Translations under genes and position numbers: made by a program
Part shown: positions 20,922-30,114 of the stretch, piece by piece
How positions within the stretch are numbered: position 1 is the first letter of the stretch
Layout of the letters: each line of letters starts with the position of its first letter
The notes under the pieces: generated by a model
What the model saw: the letters and a program-made list of their open reading frames with translations, nothing else
Databases searched by the model: none
Told to the model about the DNA's origin: nothing
Assembly: GCF_910594005.1 (NCBI RefSeq)
Contig: NC_057815.1
Location: 66,788,052-66,852,051 of the forward strand
Reading direction: 5' to 3'
From: Cervus elaphus
Lineage: Eukaryota > Chordata > Mammalia > Artiodactyla > Cervidae
Length of the DNA stretch: 64,000 nt

Positions 20922-20949
20922 TATATATGCCCACGCCATGTTGATTAAA
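20922..20949 (+). promoter_or_regulatory. LTR TATA-like box and polyadenylation signal
   Basis: tatatatg begins at 20922 and attaaa occupies 20944-20949 inside the solo LTR. Spacing of about 20 bases is tight and is compatible with a signal at the start of R. Whether the promoter is active cannot be seen. Confidence 0.5.
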
Positions 20950-21241
20950 ACACCTTTGCTCCATCAGAGCTTTGGTCCCCGTGTCTTTCTTTCTTTCTTT
21001 CCTTCCTTCTTTCTATTCCTTCTCTCTTTCTATTTCTGGCTAATTCCTTGGAGCGCGGAGGCCCGCTGAGCTCACTTTCTTGCCCAGGCTTCTAAGACCC
21101 TCTCGAGAAGGTGCACTGTGCCTTTACCCACCCGAGAGGGCGCCCGGTGCCTACGTGCAGCAGCGCGAGCCCTAAGAACAGGGCTCTATTGGCTTTCCGC
21201 GTAAACCAGGGGGTGTCAGCCTCTTTCTCTCTCTTACTCTC

Positions 21242-21345
21242 GGAACCACCAGGTTCCAGTCCATTAAAGGACCAACAAGCGCTCTCTCTTACTTTCTTAT
21301 CATTGACTCCGGACCACCAGGTTCCGGTCCATTAAAGGACCAACA
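21242..21345 (+). repeat. Tandem duplication in the U5 end of the solo LTR
   Basis: A 35-36-base unit ('accaccaggttcc' then 'gtccattaaaggacc') ends at 21277 and again at 21345, offset by about 68 bases. Each copy is preceded by a 'ctctctcttact' tract, so the duplicated block is about 68 bases. Both copies end in ccaaca, the LTR terminus. Confidence 0.9.
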
Positions 21346-21351
21346 GAAGAG

Positions 21352-21910
21352 GTACCATAGTTCACTCTGCCTCAAAATAGCTCCCTTTGGTCAATTATAG
21401 TGACTTCTCTAAGACATTTATTTCAGAAAGGTAGAACACTTCAACAGTTATGTTACTTCTTATAAACCAGAGAAAACAACTATTTAATTAATAAAAGAAG
21501 GAAAAGAAAAAGTTCCACTCTCAATCTATTTAATTAACAAAAGAATTCTAGTGAAGGTATGAAAAACTATAACCATTCATGATATATAAATTATAAAAGC
21601 CCATGAACTAATAATACAGGGGCTCAGTGAACATGTGCTGATTAACACAGAAATATTCAGAATAGCTGCCCTGCCCTCAAGAGGAATTTAAGCAGGAGAA
21701 ATGATGAAAGTTGGTCAAACACATCATTTAAGTAAAACTGCCATAAAAATACTAATAAATGAAAAATGAGGCTGAAGAAATCACTTCTCATAGGAAAGGC
21801 ATCATGAAAGATGGCATTCTGGCTAAGTCCTAAGAATCTGAATCTTAGAAAACTCACAAGCATTAGGAACTCTGGCCCTTTGAGGGAACACTACAGAGAT
21901 CTAGAAAATG
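21352..21910. other. Unassigned DNA
   Basis: No repeat or gene recognised. A repeated 'tatttaattaa' occurs at about 21481 and 21528. Confidence 0.35.
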
Positions 21911-21914
21911 AGCC

Positions 21915-22115
21915 TATAATACAAAGAGCTCTGAGCTTGTTGCCGAAAGACCTAAATGTGCCCTGGCTTTGTTCTTTACCAGCTGTGCTACCTCAAAAAA
22001 GTTATTTAACCGCTCTGATTTGAATTTCTTCATCTATAAAATGGGGGATTGTACCATTTGTCTTAACAGATTGTTGACAGAATTAAATAATAGGTAAGTG
22101 GTTAAATAAATGGTT
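21915..22115 (+). mobile_element. MIR SINE
   Basis: 'gccctggctttgttctttac', 'cagctgtgctacctcaaaaa', 'ttcttcatctataaaatggg' and 'attgttgacagaattaaata' in MIR order. Confidence 0.82.
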
Positions 22116-22319
22116 AAGTGTCTGATAAACTGATATTGATAGAACACATCTCAAAATGAATATACTTGGGATTAACAGCTCCCCATTGCTGTACCATGAT
22201 AGAATAAATTTAAGTAATTTTCCAACTTTAAATTATTGCTGGAATTGAATGCTATTATATTTCCAGTAAAATATTTCAGATACTAAACTAAATTGAGTTT
22301 AATTTTTAAATGTAAATTA

Positions 22320-22500
22320 TTCACCTCCTTCTCTAGGCTGCTGCAGAACTTCATACAAACTTGTACTACAACTTTTTTTCCATGCCCATCTCCTCTAGTA
22401 GATTTCAAGTGCCTTCAGGCCAGAGATCAAGGGCAATTAACCTCCAAATCAGTGCCTTGAAGTAAATGTCTAAAGAACCTCTAAATGAATCAATGGGCTT
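22320..22500 (+). mobile_element. L2-like LINE fragment
   Basis: 'atgcccatctcctctagtag', 'caggccagagatcaagggca' and 'cagtgccttgaagtaaatgt' resemble the L2 3' end. Diverged. Confidence 0.4.
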
Positions 22501-22539
22501 CTGGAACTTTTACAGAATGTTTGCATTGTAGAAAACTCT

Positions 22540-22660
22540 TCATTCTTCATTCATTCATCCAAAAATATGTCTTTCTATGCCTAACAATGAACAAGACAGA
22601 TGTGATTCCTGCCTCATGGAGTTTTCTGACTAGTGAGGAAGACATATATGAAACAAATAA
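22540..22660 (-). mobile_element. L2 LINE 3' end
   Basis: 'ttcattcattcatccaaaaa', 'ttcctgcctcatggagtttt' and 'agtgaggaagacatatatga' fit the reverse-strand L2 3' end. Confidence 0.6.
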
Positions 22661-22862
22661 TTAGAAGTATACTGATAAATTATTTTTTAAAAATACATAT
22701 TGCTGAGAGGGTAACAGGCAGGAAGGCCAGGTGTCTCCAAATGGAGGAAATAGGCTGCAAGTGTCAGACATTTTTCTCTCTCTTAACCAGCAGGAGGAAA
22801 CAAACTAGCCATACTTTTTTCCTTCTCTATACAAATTTAAAAGGAGGTTTCTCTTAAAATAC

Positions 22863-23472
22863 TGCGGTGCCATAATGACACCTGGTTTCACTTGAAGTTA
22901 ACTATTCTCAAACCTTGAGTTAACCAATGCATTTTTCTTATGGAAATGTTAGTCTTAAGCTATGTTAATGTACTATGCATTTACCCCAGACTTTGTCTTC
23001 AAGTCAGTTCCGCCTAGTGGCTCAGAACCTACTTGACAAACCAGTATGTTATACTCAGATATTGTTCCCCTAATCTATGTAAACGAAACTATTTGTATGG
23101 TAATCTGCTTTTCTACAAGATTCAAGTCAATCGTTTTATGGCCTGGAATGAATCATCTGGTGCCAAGATTATCTCAAAATGCATCTTATGGACGTGGGGC
23201 CTGGTGCCATTCTGAGTTTTAAGACAATCCTTTCTTTCATTAACAGACTGCTAGTGACTATATAACATCCAGCTAAAGACTAGCAGGGGGGTACTCTTTC
23301 TGCCCCCTTCTGATGCCTATGTCAGAAGCTTTCTCTATCTCCTTTATACTTTAATAAAACTTTATTACACAAAAGCTCTGAGTGATCAAGCCTCATCTCT
23401 GGCCCCAGATTGAATTCTTCTCTTCCGGAGGCCAAGAATCCCGGCGTCTTTTCATTCAGCAACAACCTTTCA
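22863..23472 (+). repeat. Proviral 5' LTR
   Basis: About 610 bases ending ...acctttca, three bases before the primer-binding site. It contains TATATAA at 23259-23265 and AATAAA at 23353-23358, so U3, R and U5 are in order. The 3' end is well fixed by the CA and the primer site. The 5' end (tgcggtgcc) is a guess. No second copy of this LTR was found downstream. Confidence 0.75.
23259..23358 (+). promoter_or_regulatory. LTR TATA box and polyadenylation signal
   Basis: TATATAA at 23259-23265 would place transcription start near 23290. AATAAA at 23353-23358 then falls in R, as usual for class I LTRs. Promoter activity is not known. Confidence 0.6.
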
Positions 23473-23475
23473 TCT

Positions 23476-23493
23476 TGGGGGCTCATCTAGGAT
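23476..23493 (+). other. Primer-binding site, tRNA-Pro type
   Basis: tgggggctcatctaggat begins three bases after the LTR terminal CA. Compared with the complement of the tRNA-Pro 3' end it differs at three of 18 positions (two look like CpG decay). Proline priming is typical of gammaretrovirus-like ERVs. Confidence 0.9.
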
Positions 23494-23501
23494 CCTTCAG
23501 G

Positions 23502-23512
23502 ACAAGGTAAGG
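23502..23512 (+). promoter_or_regulatory. Candidate proviral splice donor
   Basis: acaag|gtaagg, with GT at 23507-23508, lies about 14 bases after the primer site. The match to a mammalian 5' splice site is strong. Its position is compatible with a donor for subgenomic RNA, although nothing downstream proves use. Confidence 0.45.
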
Positions 23513-24499
23513 ATGCTTGAGGCTCTAGTTCTTTGTTCTAGTGAACATGTTTTCCACTGTACTTTACTAACTCTACGGTGTGGTTGTGTGAATGAATGAA
23601 ACACCCTGAGCGAAGCAAGTAAGGAGCCCTGCTCTGTGGTTCCGCGGCGACCCCATACGGCTTATGACAGAAACCTGTCGGGGGTTTATACCAACCTGCC
23701 AACACCAAGAGGCACCCAACGTCTCCTTCGGGGACCGACCAGAAATGGTCAAAGTGTGTGGTCCAAACTCTCCTCTCTTGGTCAAACTTCTCGGTCTCTT
23801 TGACCATTTCATAACTCCTTGGGAATTAGAAGTACTAACCTAATCTATCGGATCATAGGCTTTTAAGGGACTTGTGATCTATGCTGGTACTGTGTACTGT
23901 GACTTAGGTCCCAAACTTGGATTGGTAGTCAGGAAGTGCCTAGCCTCGCTAGGAAACAAAAGGTCGGAAGCCAGATGGAGCTCTAGCTCCAAGAGCATCT
24001 CTGAGGTTAAAGGTTGCTCAGATTGGAATTACAATGGGTTTTTTCCCTTTGGTAACACTGGCTCTTAGTGGACCAAAGGAGGCTGTTATACTGGTGTGGT
24101 GACACTTGGAAGGAACATCTCAGTTTTATGTTTTATCGGTCTTATTATGGTCAGGAATATACTCAGGGTCGTGCATAGGCACTCAGGTGACAGATGTTTT
24201 CCCCAGCAGTTTAGCCTGGGAGGCATTCCGGAAGGTTATTCTGATTGTACCCCAGGTGGCATCAGAGGCAAGCAAGGTTTTAATAGTGAAGAGCTGGATG
24301 TCAGTCAGGGATGCCACCAGGTCTACCCCTGGTGCATCTCCACCCCGTCTCGGTGGTAGAAACGGGAGGGACGAGTGTGACGCCTGCATCGGTAGGGACA
24401 GACTAAGTCTGACCAGGAAAGAAAAGCTGTTGGTGTCAAGTCTGTCTACACCCCCATCTAGAGCAGGGAGGGACGCTTCCAGTAGAAAGATGGCACTGG

Positions 24500-24521
24500 T
24501 CACTTTTTTTCTCTCTTACAG
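24500..24521 (+). promoter_or_regulatory. Candidate splice acceptor abutting the gag start
   Basis: A pyrimidine tract (about 24503-24518) ends in acag directly before the gag ATG at 24522. This is a textbook 3' splice site. With the donor at 23507 it would remove the roughly 1-kb leader. Chance cannot be excluded. Confidence 0.4.
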
Positions 24522-26210
24522 ATGGGAGCTAACAATTCCAGCCTCACTCCTTTGAACTGTATCCTAAATAACTGGATAGATTTGATCCCCAGGGCTTAAA
24601 GAAGACACACCTGGTCTTCCTATGTGATACTGTATGGCCGCGGTACCCACTGGAGGATGGCAAACGGTGGCCAGTTGGAGGGTCTGTTAAGTATAATACT
24701 GTTTTACAATTAGACCAGTTCTGTAGAAAACAAGAGAAATGGATAGAAGTAACATATCTGTTGCCCTTTTTCTCTCTGTGAAATATGCCAGACTTTTGTC
24801 CTAAAGGTATAGATTTGGGTGTGAAATCTTCAGCTCCCTCCTATCCTCCTACTTTGCCCCCATACCCGGGGCTCCAAACTGAGCAAACTGAAAGCCAGAG
24901 AACCCCGCCCCCCCAAGAAGGGTTGCTTTGGTCTCAGTGGAAATCCAAACTGAGATTCAAACTGCCCACATACAGGTCCAAACAACTCCTATCTCGGTAT
25001 GACCTCAGACTATTCTGGTTTCAGTAGAAACTCAGACCATTGAAGTAAGAGATGAGATGGAAGACAGGAGACAAAGAGATAAAGAAAAGCAGGTTTCTCC
25101 AATCTAACCCTGGGATATGCGCAGACCAGCCAGAGAGACTGAGCAACAGCCACACAGCTGTTGCCTCTTCATGAAGCACCCACCGGGAGAAATAATCAGT
25201 CTATGAGTTAATAAGCCTTTTTCTTATCAAGAAATACAAAAAAATCAAGGAGGATCTGGGAGACTATTTAGAGGACCCAGAAAAAATATATTAGAGCTTT
25301 TAAAGGTGTTACTCTGCTTTATGACCTTACTTGGAAGGATGTGATGTATATCTTGGGACAAACGCTGACTCCCGGCTCAAAAAGTCAAGTTTTGGGAAAA
25401 GCGCTTGCTTATGGAGATGAATGTCTTGGTAATGAATCAGTAGGGAAGAGAGAGGACGAGATAACCACCCTCCCCACTAGAAATCAGGCGGTCCCAATTA
25501 CAGAACCAGACTGGGACTATAAAGCAGCTAAAGGAAGATGGGATCAGAGTCATTTTGTTAGATGTACTCTTGAAGGACTCAGACAGGCACGTTCTAAGCC
25601 TTTAAACTATGGCAAATTGGCAAACATAGAACAGGAGGAGAAGGAAGCTCCTGGTAAATTCCTAGATAGACTGAGAGAAGCCCTTCGCAGGTTCACTGAG
25701 ATTGATCCTGAAAGCGAAGAGGGAAGAGTGATCTTAAAAGATAGATTTCTCAGTCAGCTCCAGATATCCACCATAAGCTATTAAAATGGGCGTATGGACC
25801 AAATCAGTCTTTAGATAATCTGTTACAATTGGCTCAGACAGTCTATTATGGTAGGGAATATGAGGAAAAGAATGAAAGGCAGAGAAAGACAAAGGAACAG
25901 GCAGAAGCCTTCACAATGGCTATGAAAACCGTTCTTAAACAGCCTGAGAAAAATGCCCAGAGGGACCCAGGTGAAAAGGGATGGGCTTGCTATTACTGTG
26001 GAAAGGAGGGGCCCCTCAAGCGGGATTGCCCTCAGGCATCTAAGCCGCCCCTGGCTCTACTCTGGTCTGCAAAGGACCACACTGGAAGAGAGACTGCCCC
26101 CAGAGGTGTAGGTTTCCGGGTTGGACTCTCAAGACAATCAGGACTGAAAGTGCCTGGGGGTCCCCACACAAGCTCCTGTCCTAATTACACCCGAGGAACC
26201 CTGGGTATTA
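24522..26210 (+). pseudogene. gag: Degenerate gag (matrix, proline-rich, capsid, nucleocapsid)
   Basis: The start ATG at 24522 is followed by a Gly codon (Met-Gly-Ala), the acceptor for N-myristoylation. The matrix part breaks within 25 codons by an in-frame TAA near 24596. Matrix and a proline-rich linker resume in another frame to 25027. Capsid is best preserved at 25341-25784 (147 codons) and includes the major homology region, roughly residues 95-140 (QEEKEAPGKFLDRLREALRR). Nucleocapsid is in a third frame at 25829-26278 with one zinc knuckle. At least three frame changes or stops separate the parts, so no Gag precursor can be made. Confidence 0.88.
25988..26029 (+). other. Nucleocapsid zinc knuckle with His-to-Pro change
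   Basis: The 14-codon motif reads CYYCGKEGPLKRDC, so spacing is C-X2-C-X4-P-X4-C. The zinc-binding His of the CCHC knuckle is replaced by Pro (codon ccc). Zinc binding and RNA packaging would be lost. A single knuckle fits a class I element. Confidence 0.85.
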
Positions 26211-26561
26211 GTAGCTGTGGGGGGCCAACCCGTCGATTTCCTTTTAGATACTTGGGCCACTTACTCCGTGCTTACTGAAGCCCCTCGCCCACTTTCTTCC
26301 CAATCCGTTTCCGTAATGGGACTGTCTGGACGAGTCAAAACGTATCACTTCAGTGTTCCTGTCAGTTATGACTGGGATTCGGTTCTATTTTCACACGAGT
26401 TTCTAATTGTGCCAGAGTCTCCCTCACCCCTTTTGGGGAGGGATATACTGAGCAAGGTCCATGCCTCTGTTTCCATGAATATGGAGCCTTCCCTTTCTCT
26501 CCCTTTAATTGAACAAAATGTAAATCCTAGAGTATGGGCTGATGGGAAATCTATGGGTTGA
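26211..26561 (+). pseudogene. pro: Degenerate retroviral protease
   Basis: An aspartic protease of retropepsin type, about 110 codons. The catalytic loop reads DTWATYS at 26247-26267, so the invariant Gly after Asp-Thr has become Trp (tgg). The C-terminal LLGRD motif is intact. It ends in TGA at 26559-26561 and the following reverse transcriptase continues in the same frame. A frame change separates it from the nucleocapsid. Not functional. Confidence 0.85.
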
Positions 26562-28020
26562 GCACAAAATGCTACTCCTGTAGTTGTCAAACTCAAAGAC
26601 CCGCACTTATTTCTGCATAAGAAGCAATATCCACTGAAACCTGAGGTTAAGGAAGGGTTAAAACCCATCATCGAAAATTTAAAGGAGCAGGGACTATTAA
26701 TTCCCTGTAACAGTCCATGCAACACTCCTATTTTGGGTATAAAGAAATTAAATGGTAAATGGAGACTAGTTCAAGATTTACAAATAATAAATGAGGCTGT
26801 AGTTCTTTTACACCCCGTGGTGCCTAATCCTTATACTCTATTGTCTGAAATTCCTGAATGAGCCAAATATTTCTCAGTAATTGATTTGAAAGATGCCTTC
26901 TATTCAGTGCCTTTGGCGGAGGAAAGTCAATTTCTATTTGCCTTTGAAGACCCTACATGCAGTCAGCTTCTCAGTTAACCTGGACAGTTTTGCCCCAGGG
27001 ATTTCGTGACAGTCCTCACTTATTTGGACAAAGTTTGTCACGGGATCTACAAAACTTTAATACCTCTGAAGCAGTGGTGTTTCAATATGTAGATGATATT
27101 TTGCTCTGTGCTGAGACAGAGGAAGCTTGTTCACGAGCCTCAGAAGACTTCTTAAACCTTCTGGCAGGCTGCAGTTACAAGGCATCAAGAGAAAAGGCTC
27201 AGCTTTGTCAACAATCTGTTAGATATCTGGGCCTAATCATATCAGAAGGGACTAGGGCCATAGGCCCTGAGAGAATTAAAACTATACGAAATCATCCCCT
27301 ACCAGTGACTTTAAGACAATTGAGAGGATTTTGGGGAATCACAGGCTACTGTCATATTTGGATTCTGGGTTATGGGGAACTTGCCTGGCCTTTATATAAA
27401 CTTATAGCTGAAACTCAGCAGGCCCAAACCAACAAACTGGTTTGGTCTCCAGATACTCAAAAGGCTTTTAAGGTTCTTCAGACTGCTCTCCTGCAAGCTC
27501 CCACTTTGAGCTTGCCCACAAAGTCAGAATTTAATTTGTTTGTCACTGAAAGAAAAGGTATGGCCTTGGGAGTTTTGACACAACCCCGAGGGCCTCACCA
27601 GCAACCTATTGCTTATCTAAGCAGATAATTAGATGTATTTTCATGTGGGTGGCCCCACTGCCTAAGAGTAAATGGAGCAGTGGCTTTATTAGCACCAGAA
27701 GCTTTAAAAATAATTAATGGACGAAACCTTACTGTACTGACTTCTCATGATGTGAGTGGAATCTTAAATTCTAAGGTTAATATTTAGATGACAGACAGTA
27801 GACTTCTTAAATATCAGTCATTGTTGTTAGAAGGACCAGTAACTTAGCTTAAAGTCTGTGGAAATTTAAGTCCTGCCACTTTCCTTCCTGAGAAGGAAAA
27901 TGAAACACCTGATCACAATTGTTTCCAATTTCTAACTTTACGCAGCTCGGGAAGATCTAATGGATATCCCATTAGACAATCCTGACATGGAAATATTTAC
28001 AGATGGCAGTTCTTTTGTTC
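26562..28020 (+). pseudogene. pol: Degenerate pol: reverse transcriptase and start of RNase H
   Basis: The fingers and palm begin near 26595 in the protease frame and run to a TGA at 26859-26861. A one-base shift lies near 26965-26980. The rest is open for 223 codons at 26957-27628, with LPQG and the catalytic YVDD at 27086-27097 intact, followed by the connection region. Further stops follow 27628. The RNase H start with the IFTDGSS motif is at about 27990-28012 and is cut by an L1 at about 28022. No enzyme can be made. Confidence 0.9.
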
Positions 28021-28021
28021 A

Positions 28022-28590
28022 GGATGTGGTACATATACACCATGGAATATTACTCAGCCATTAAAAAGAATTCATTTGAATCAGTTCTAATGAGATGGAT
28101 GAAACTGGAGCCCATTATACAGAGTGAAGTAAGCCAGAAAGATAAAGAACATTACAGCATACTAACACATATATATGGAATTTAGAAAGATGGTAATGAT
28201 AACCCTATATGCAAAACAGAAAAAGAGACACAGATGTACAGAACAGACTTTTGGACTCTGTGGGAGAAGGCGAGGGTGGGATGTTTCAAGAGAACAGCAT
28301 TGAAACATGTATATTATCTATAGTGAAACAGATCACCAGCCCAGGCTGGATGCATGAGACAAGTGCTCGGGCCTGGTGCACTGGGAAGACCCAGAGAGAT
28401 TGGGTAGAGAGGGAGGTGGGAGGGGGGATCGGGATGGGGAATACATGTAAATCCATGGCTGATTCATGTCAATGTACGACAAGACCCACTGCAGTATTGT
28501 AAAGTGATTAGCCTCCAACTAATAAAAATAAATGAAAAAATAAATAAATAAAAAAATAAAAATAAAAAAAATAAAATATAAAAAAAAATA
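28022..28590 (+). mobile_element. Ruminant L1 3' tail inserted in RNase H
   Basis: About 510 bases of L1 3' UTR, from 'gatgtggtacatatacacca' through 'gggatcgggatggggaatac' and 'ttagcctccaactaataaaa', then an A/TAAA-rich tail at 28526-28590. No target duplication is visible, and retroviral sequence resumes well downstream in RNase H. The insertion therefore seems to have been accompanied by loss of target DNA. Confidence 0.9.
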
Positions 28591-29970
28591 TCTACACTGA
28601 TTCTGAGTATGCTTATTTGACTTTACATGCTCATGCTGCAATATGGAAAGAAAGACAGTTTAAAACAGCAACAGGAGAACCTATTAAGCATTTCAGAGAG
28701 ATGGAGAGACTTTTAACTGCTATATATTGTCCTAAAGTAGTAGCATGCATTGCAAAGGGCACAGCAGGGATGGGAGTAAAGTAGCCAAAGGTAATCAGTT
28801 GGCTGGCTGACAAGCCAGAAAAGAGCACTTTACGAAACCCCTTCACTGCAGACAGACGCCTTTGATCTGGACAGGTCCTGTGGAACAGGAAAAACCACAA
28901 TATACTGAGGAAGAATTAGAAAAATATGAGAAAAGAGGAGCAAAGATTACTGATAAAGGATGGTTACAGTCCGAAGATGGACGATTAATAATTTCTGAAA
29001 ATGCTCAGTGGAAAATTCTTAAGGGTTTACACCAGAGTTTTCATTTGGGTGCAGAGAGTACTTACCAGATGGCTTCTCGTTTGTTTGAAGGTAAAAATGT
29101 AATGAAAACTTTAAAGAACATTATCAAAAGGTGTGAGGTTTGTCGGAAAAATAACCCAAAGACTGAAAACCTAGCAAAATCTGGATTACAAGAAGTGGAA
29201 AGTATCCTCGTGAGGACTGGGAAATTTATTTTACTCATATGCCAAAAGCTAATGGATATTCTGGCTTACAAGTTTGGGTAGATACTTTTACTGGATGGAT
29301 TGAGGCTTTCTCCTGTCGTAGTGAGCAGGCTAAGGAGGTTATAAAGATTTTAAACCATGAAATTATCCCCAGGTTTGGGCTGCCACGGAGCCTTCAGAGT
29401 GACAATGGCTCCGCCTTTAAAGCTGCTGTAACTCAGGGGGTATCTAAAGCTCTAGGAATAAAATATTACACTGTTCCTGGAGACCACAATCCTCAGGAAA
29501 GGTTGAAAAAGCTAATGACATTATCAAAAGACATCTGTGCAAATTAACTCGAGAGACACAGGACAATTGGATTAAAGACCTACCCATAGCTTTAATGAGG
29601 GCTCGAACTGCCCCCCAAAAGAGGGACTGTCCCCCCTTTGAATGTATTTATGGAAGGCCTGTCTTACACACAGACATTGTTATAGACCCTGAAGCCTAGG
29701 AATTAACTAGTTATGTAACTCAGCTCTCAGCTTTTCAACAGGCATTGACAGAACTCTGAGAGAGTTCTGACCCAGAGAGACTCCTGACCCAGCCTCTGAG
29801 TCAAGCAAACCTCTATTTGAGCCAGGAACCGAGGTCCTCATAAAAACATTGGGGTCTGGGGGCCCATCCCTCGAGCCCCTCTGCGAAGGCCCTTACCAGG
29901 TTATTCTTTCTTCTCCTACAGCTGTCAAAGTGCCAGGAATTGATTTGTGGGTACATCACACTTGACTGTC
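28591..29970 (+). pseudogene. pol: Degenerate pol: rest of RNase H and integrase
   Basis: RNase H resumes at 28600 with a TDSEY motif. The integrase zinc domain is readable in 28862-29281 with HX3H (near 29028) and CX2C (CEVC, near 29133). The catalytic core continues in another frame at 29239-29547: first Asp in VDTFTGW, second in SDNGSAF, and Glu in the PQERLKK segment. All three DDE residues are present, but the domain is split by a frameshift near 29260. The C-terminal domain is recognisable to about 29965 in changing frames. Not functional. Confidence 0.85.
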
Positions 29971-30030
29971 AAGGGGAGGTGGCCTTTGGACAAACGTCCA
30001 CCACCACCCTGACCCTGGTCACCAGCATCT

Positions 30031-30112
30031 GAAATAAAGCAAACTTTCCTTTCCACCAACCTGGCCTCTTTAATGGCTCTTGAGCAGCAAGCAGCTAGAC
30101 CTGGGCTCAGTA
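30031..30112 (+). repeat. LTR-like R/U5 scrap unlike the 5' LTR
   Basis: AATAAA at 30033-30038 followed by 'tttccaccaacctggcctct' and 'gagcagcaagcagctagacc' has the order of a retroviral polyadenylation site plus U5. It does not match the 5' LTR end at 23353-23472. It could be the remnant of another ERV, or a decayed 3' part of this provirus. It ends where L1 text begins. Confidence 0.4.
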
Positions 30113-30114
30113 AC

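Larger units (their letters stand above)
20625..21351 (+). mobile_element. Solo LTR of a class II (betaretrovirus-like) ERV
   Basis: The LTR is 20631-21345, 715 bases, with canonical TG...CA ends (tgtcaggaag ... ggaccaaca). It is flanked by a perfect 6-base duplication gaagag at 20625-20630 and 21346-21351. Six bases is the duplication size usual for class II/ERVK elements. A TATA-like tatata at 20922, an ATTAAA polyadenylation signal at 20944-20949, a CT-rich tract at 20988-21032 and a CpG-dense stretch at 21053-21205 follow in U3-R-U5 order on the + strand. No internal proviral sequence adjoins it, so it is the product of recombination between two LTRs. The ends are certain. The subfamily is not named. 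Confidence 0.93.
22863..30112 (+). mobile_element. Class I (gammaretrovirus-like) endogenous provirus, defective, no env seen
   Basis: Reading on the + strand: 5' LTR, tRNA-Pro-type primer site, leader of about 1 kb, gag, pro, then pol with reverse transcriptase, RNase H and integrase, all with frameshifts and stops. The primer type, the CX2C zinc knuckle and the single gag-pro-pol order are class I traits. Integrase is followed within about 70 bases by an LTR-like scrap and then by an L1. No env-like frame, signal peptide or transmembrane anchor is visible. The provirus cannot make functional proteins. The left end is estimated from the tgcggtgcc at 22863 and has no confirmed duplication. 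Confidence 0.88.

Noticed and set aside
20988..21032. CT-rich tract as an independent microsatellite
   Set aside because: It lies in the R/U5 part of the solo LTR, where such tracts are normal for the element.
24106..24555. 149-codon open frame in the proviral leader, + strand
   Set aside because: It overlaps the leader and the gag start in another frame, resembles no retroviral or accessory protein, and has no support beyond length.
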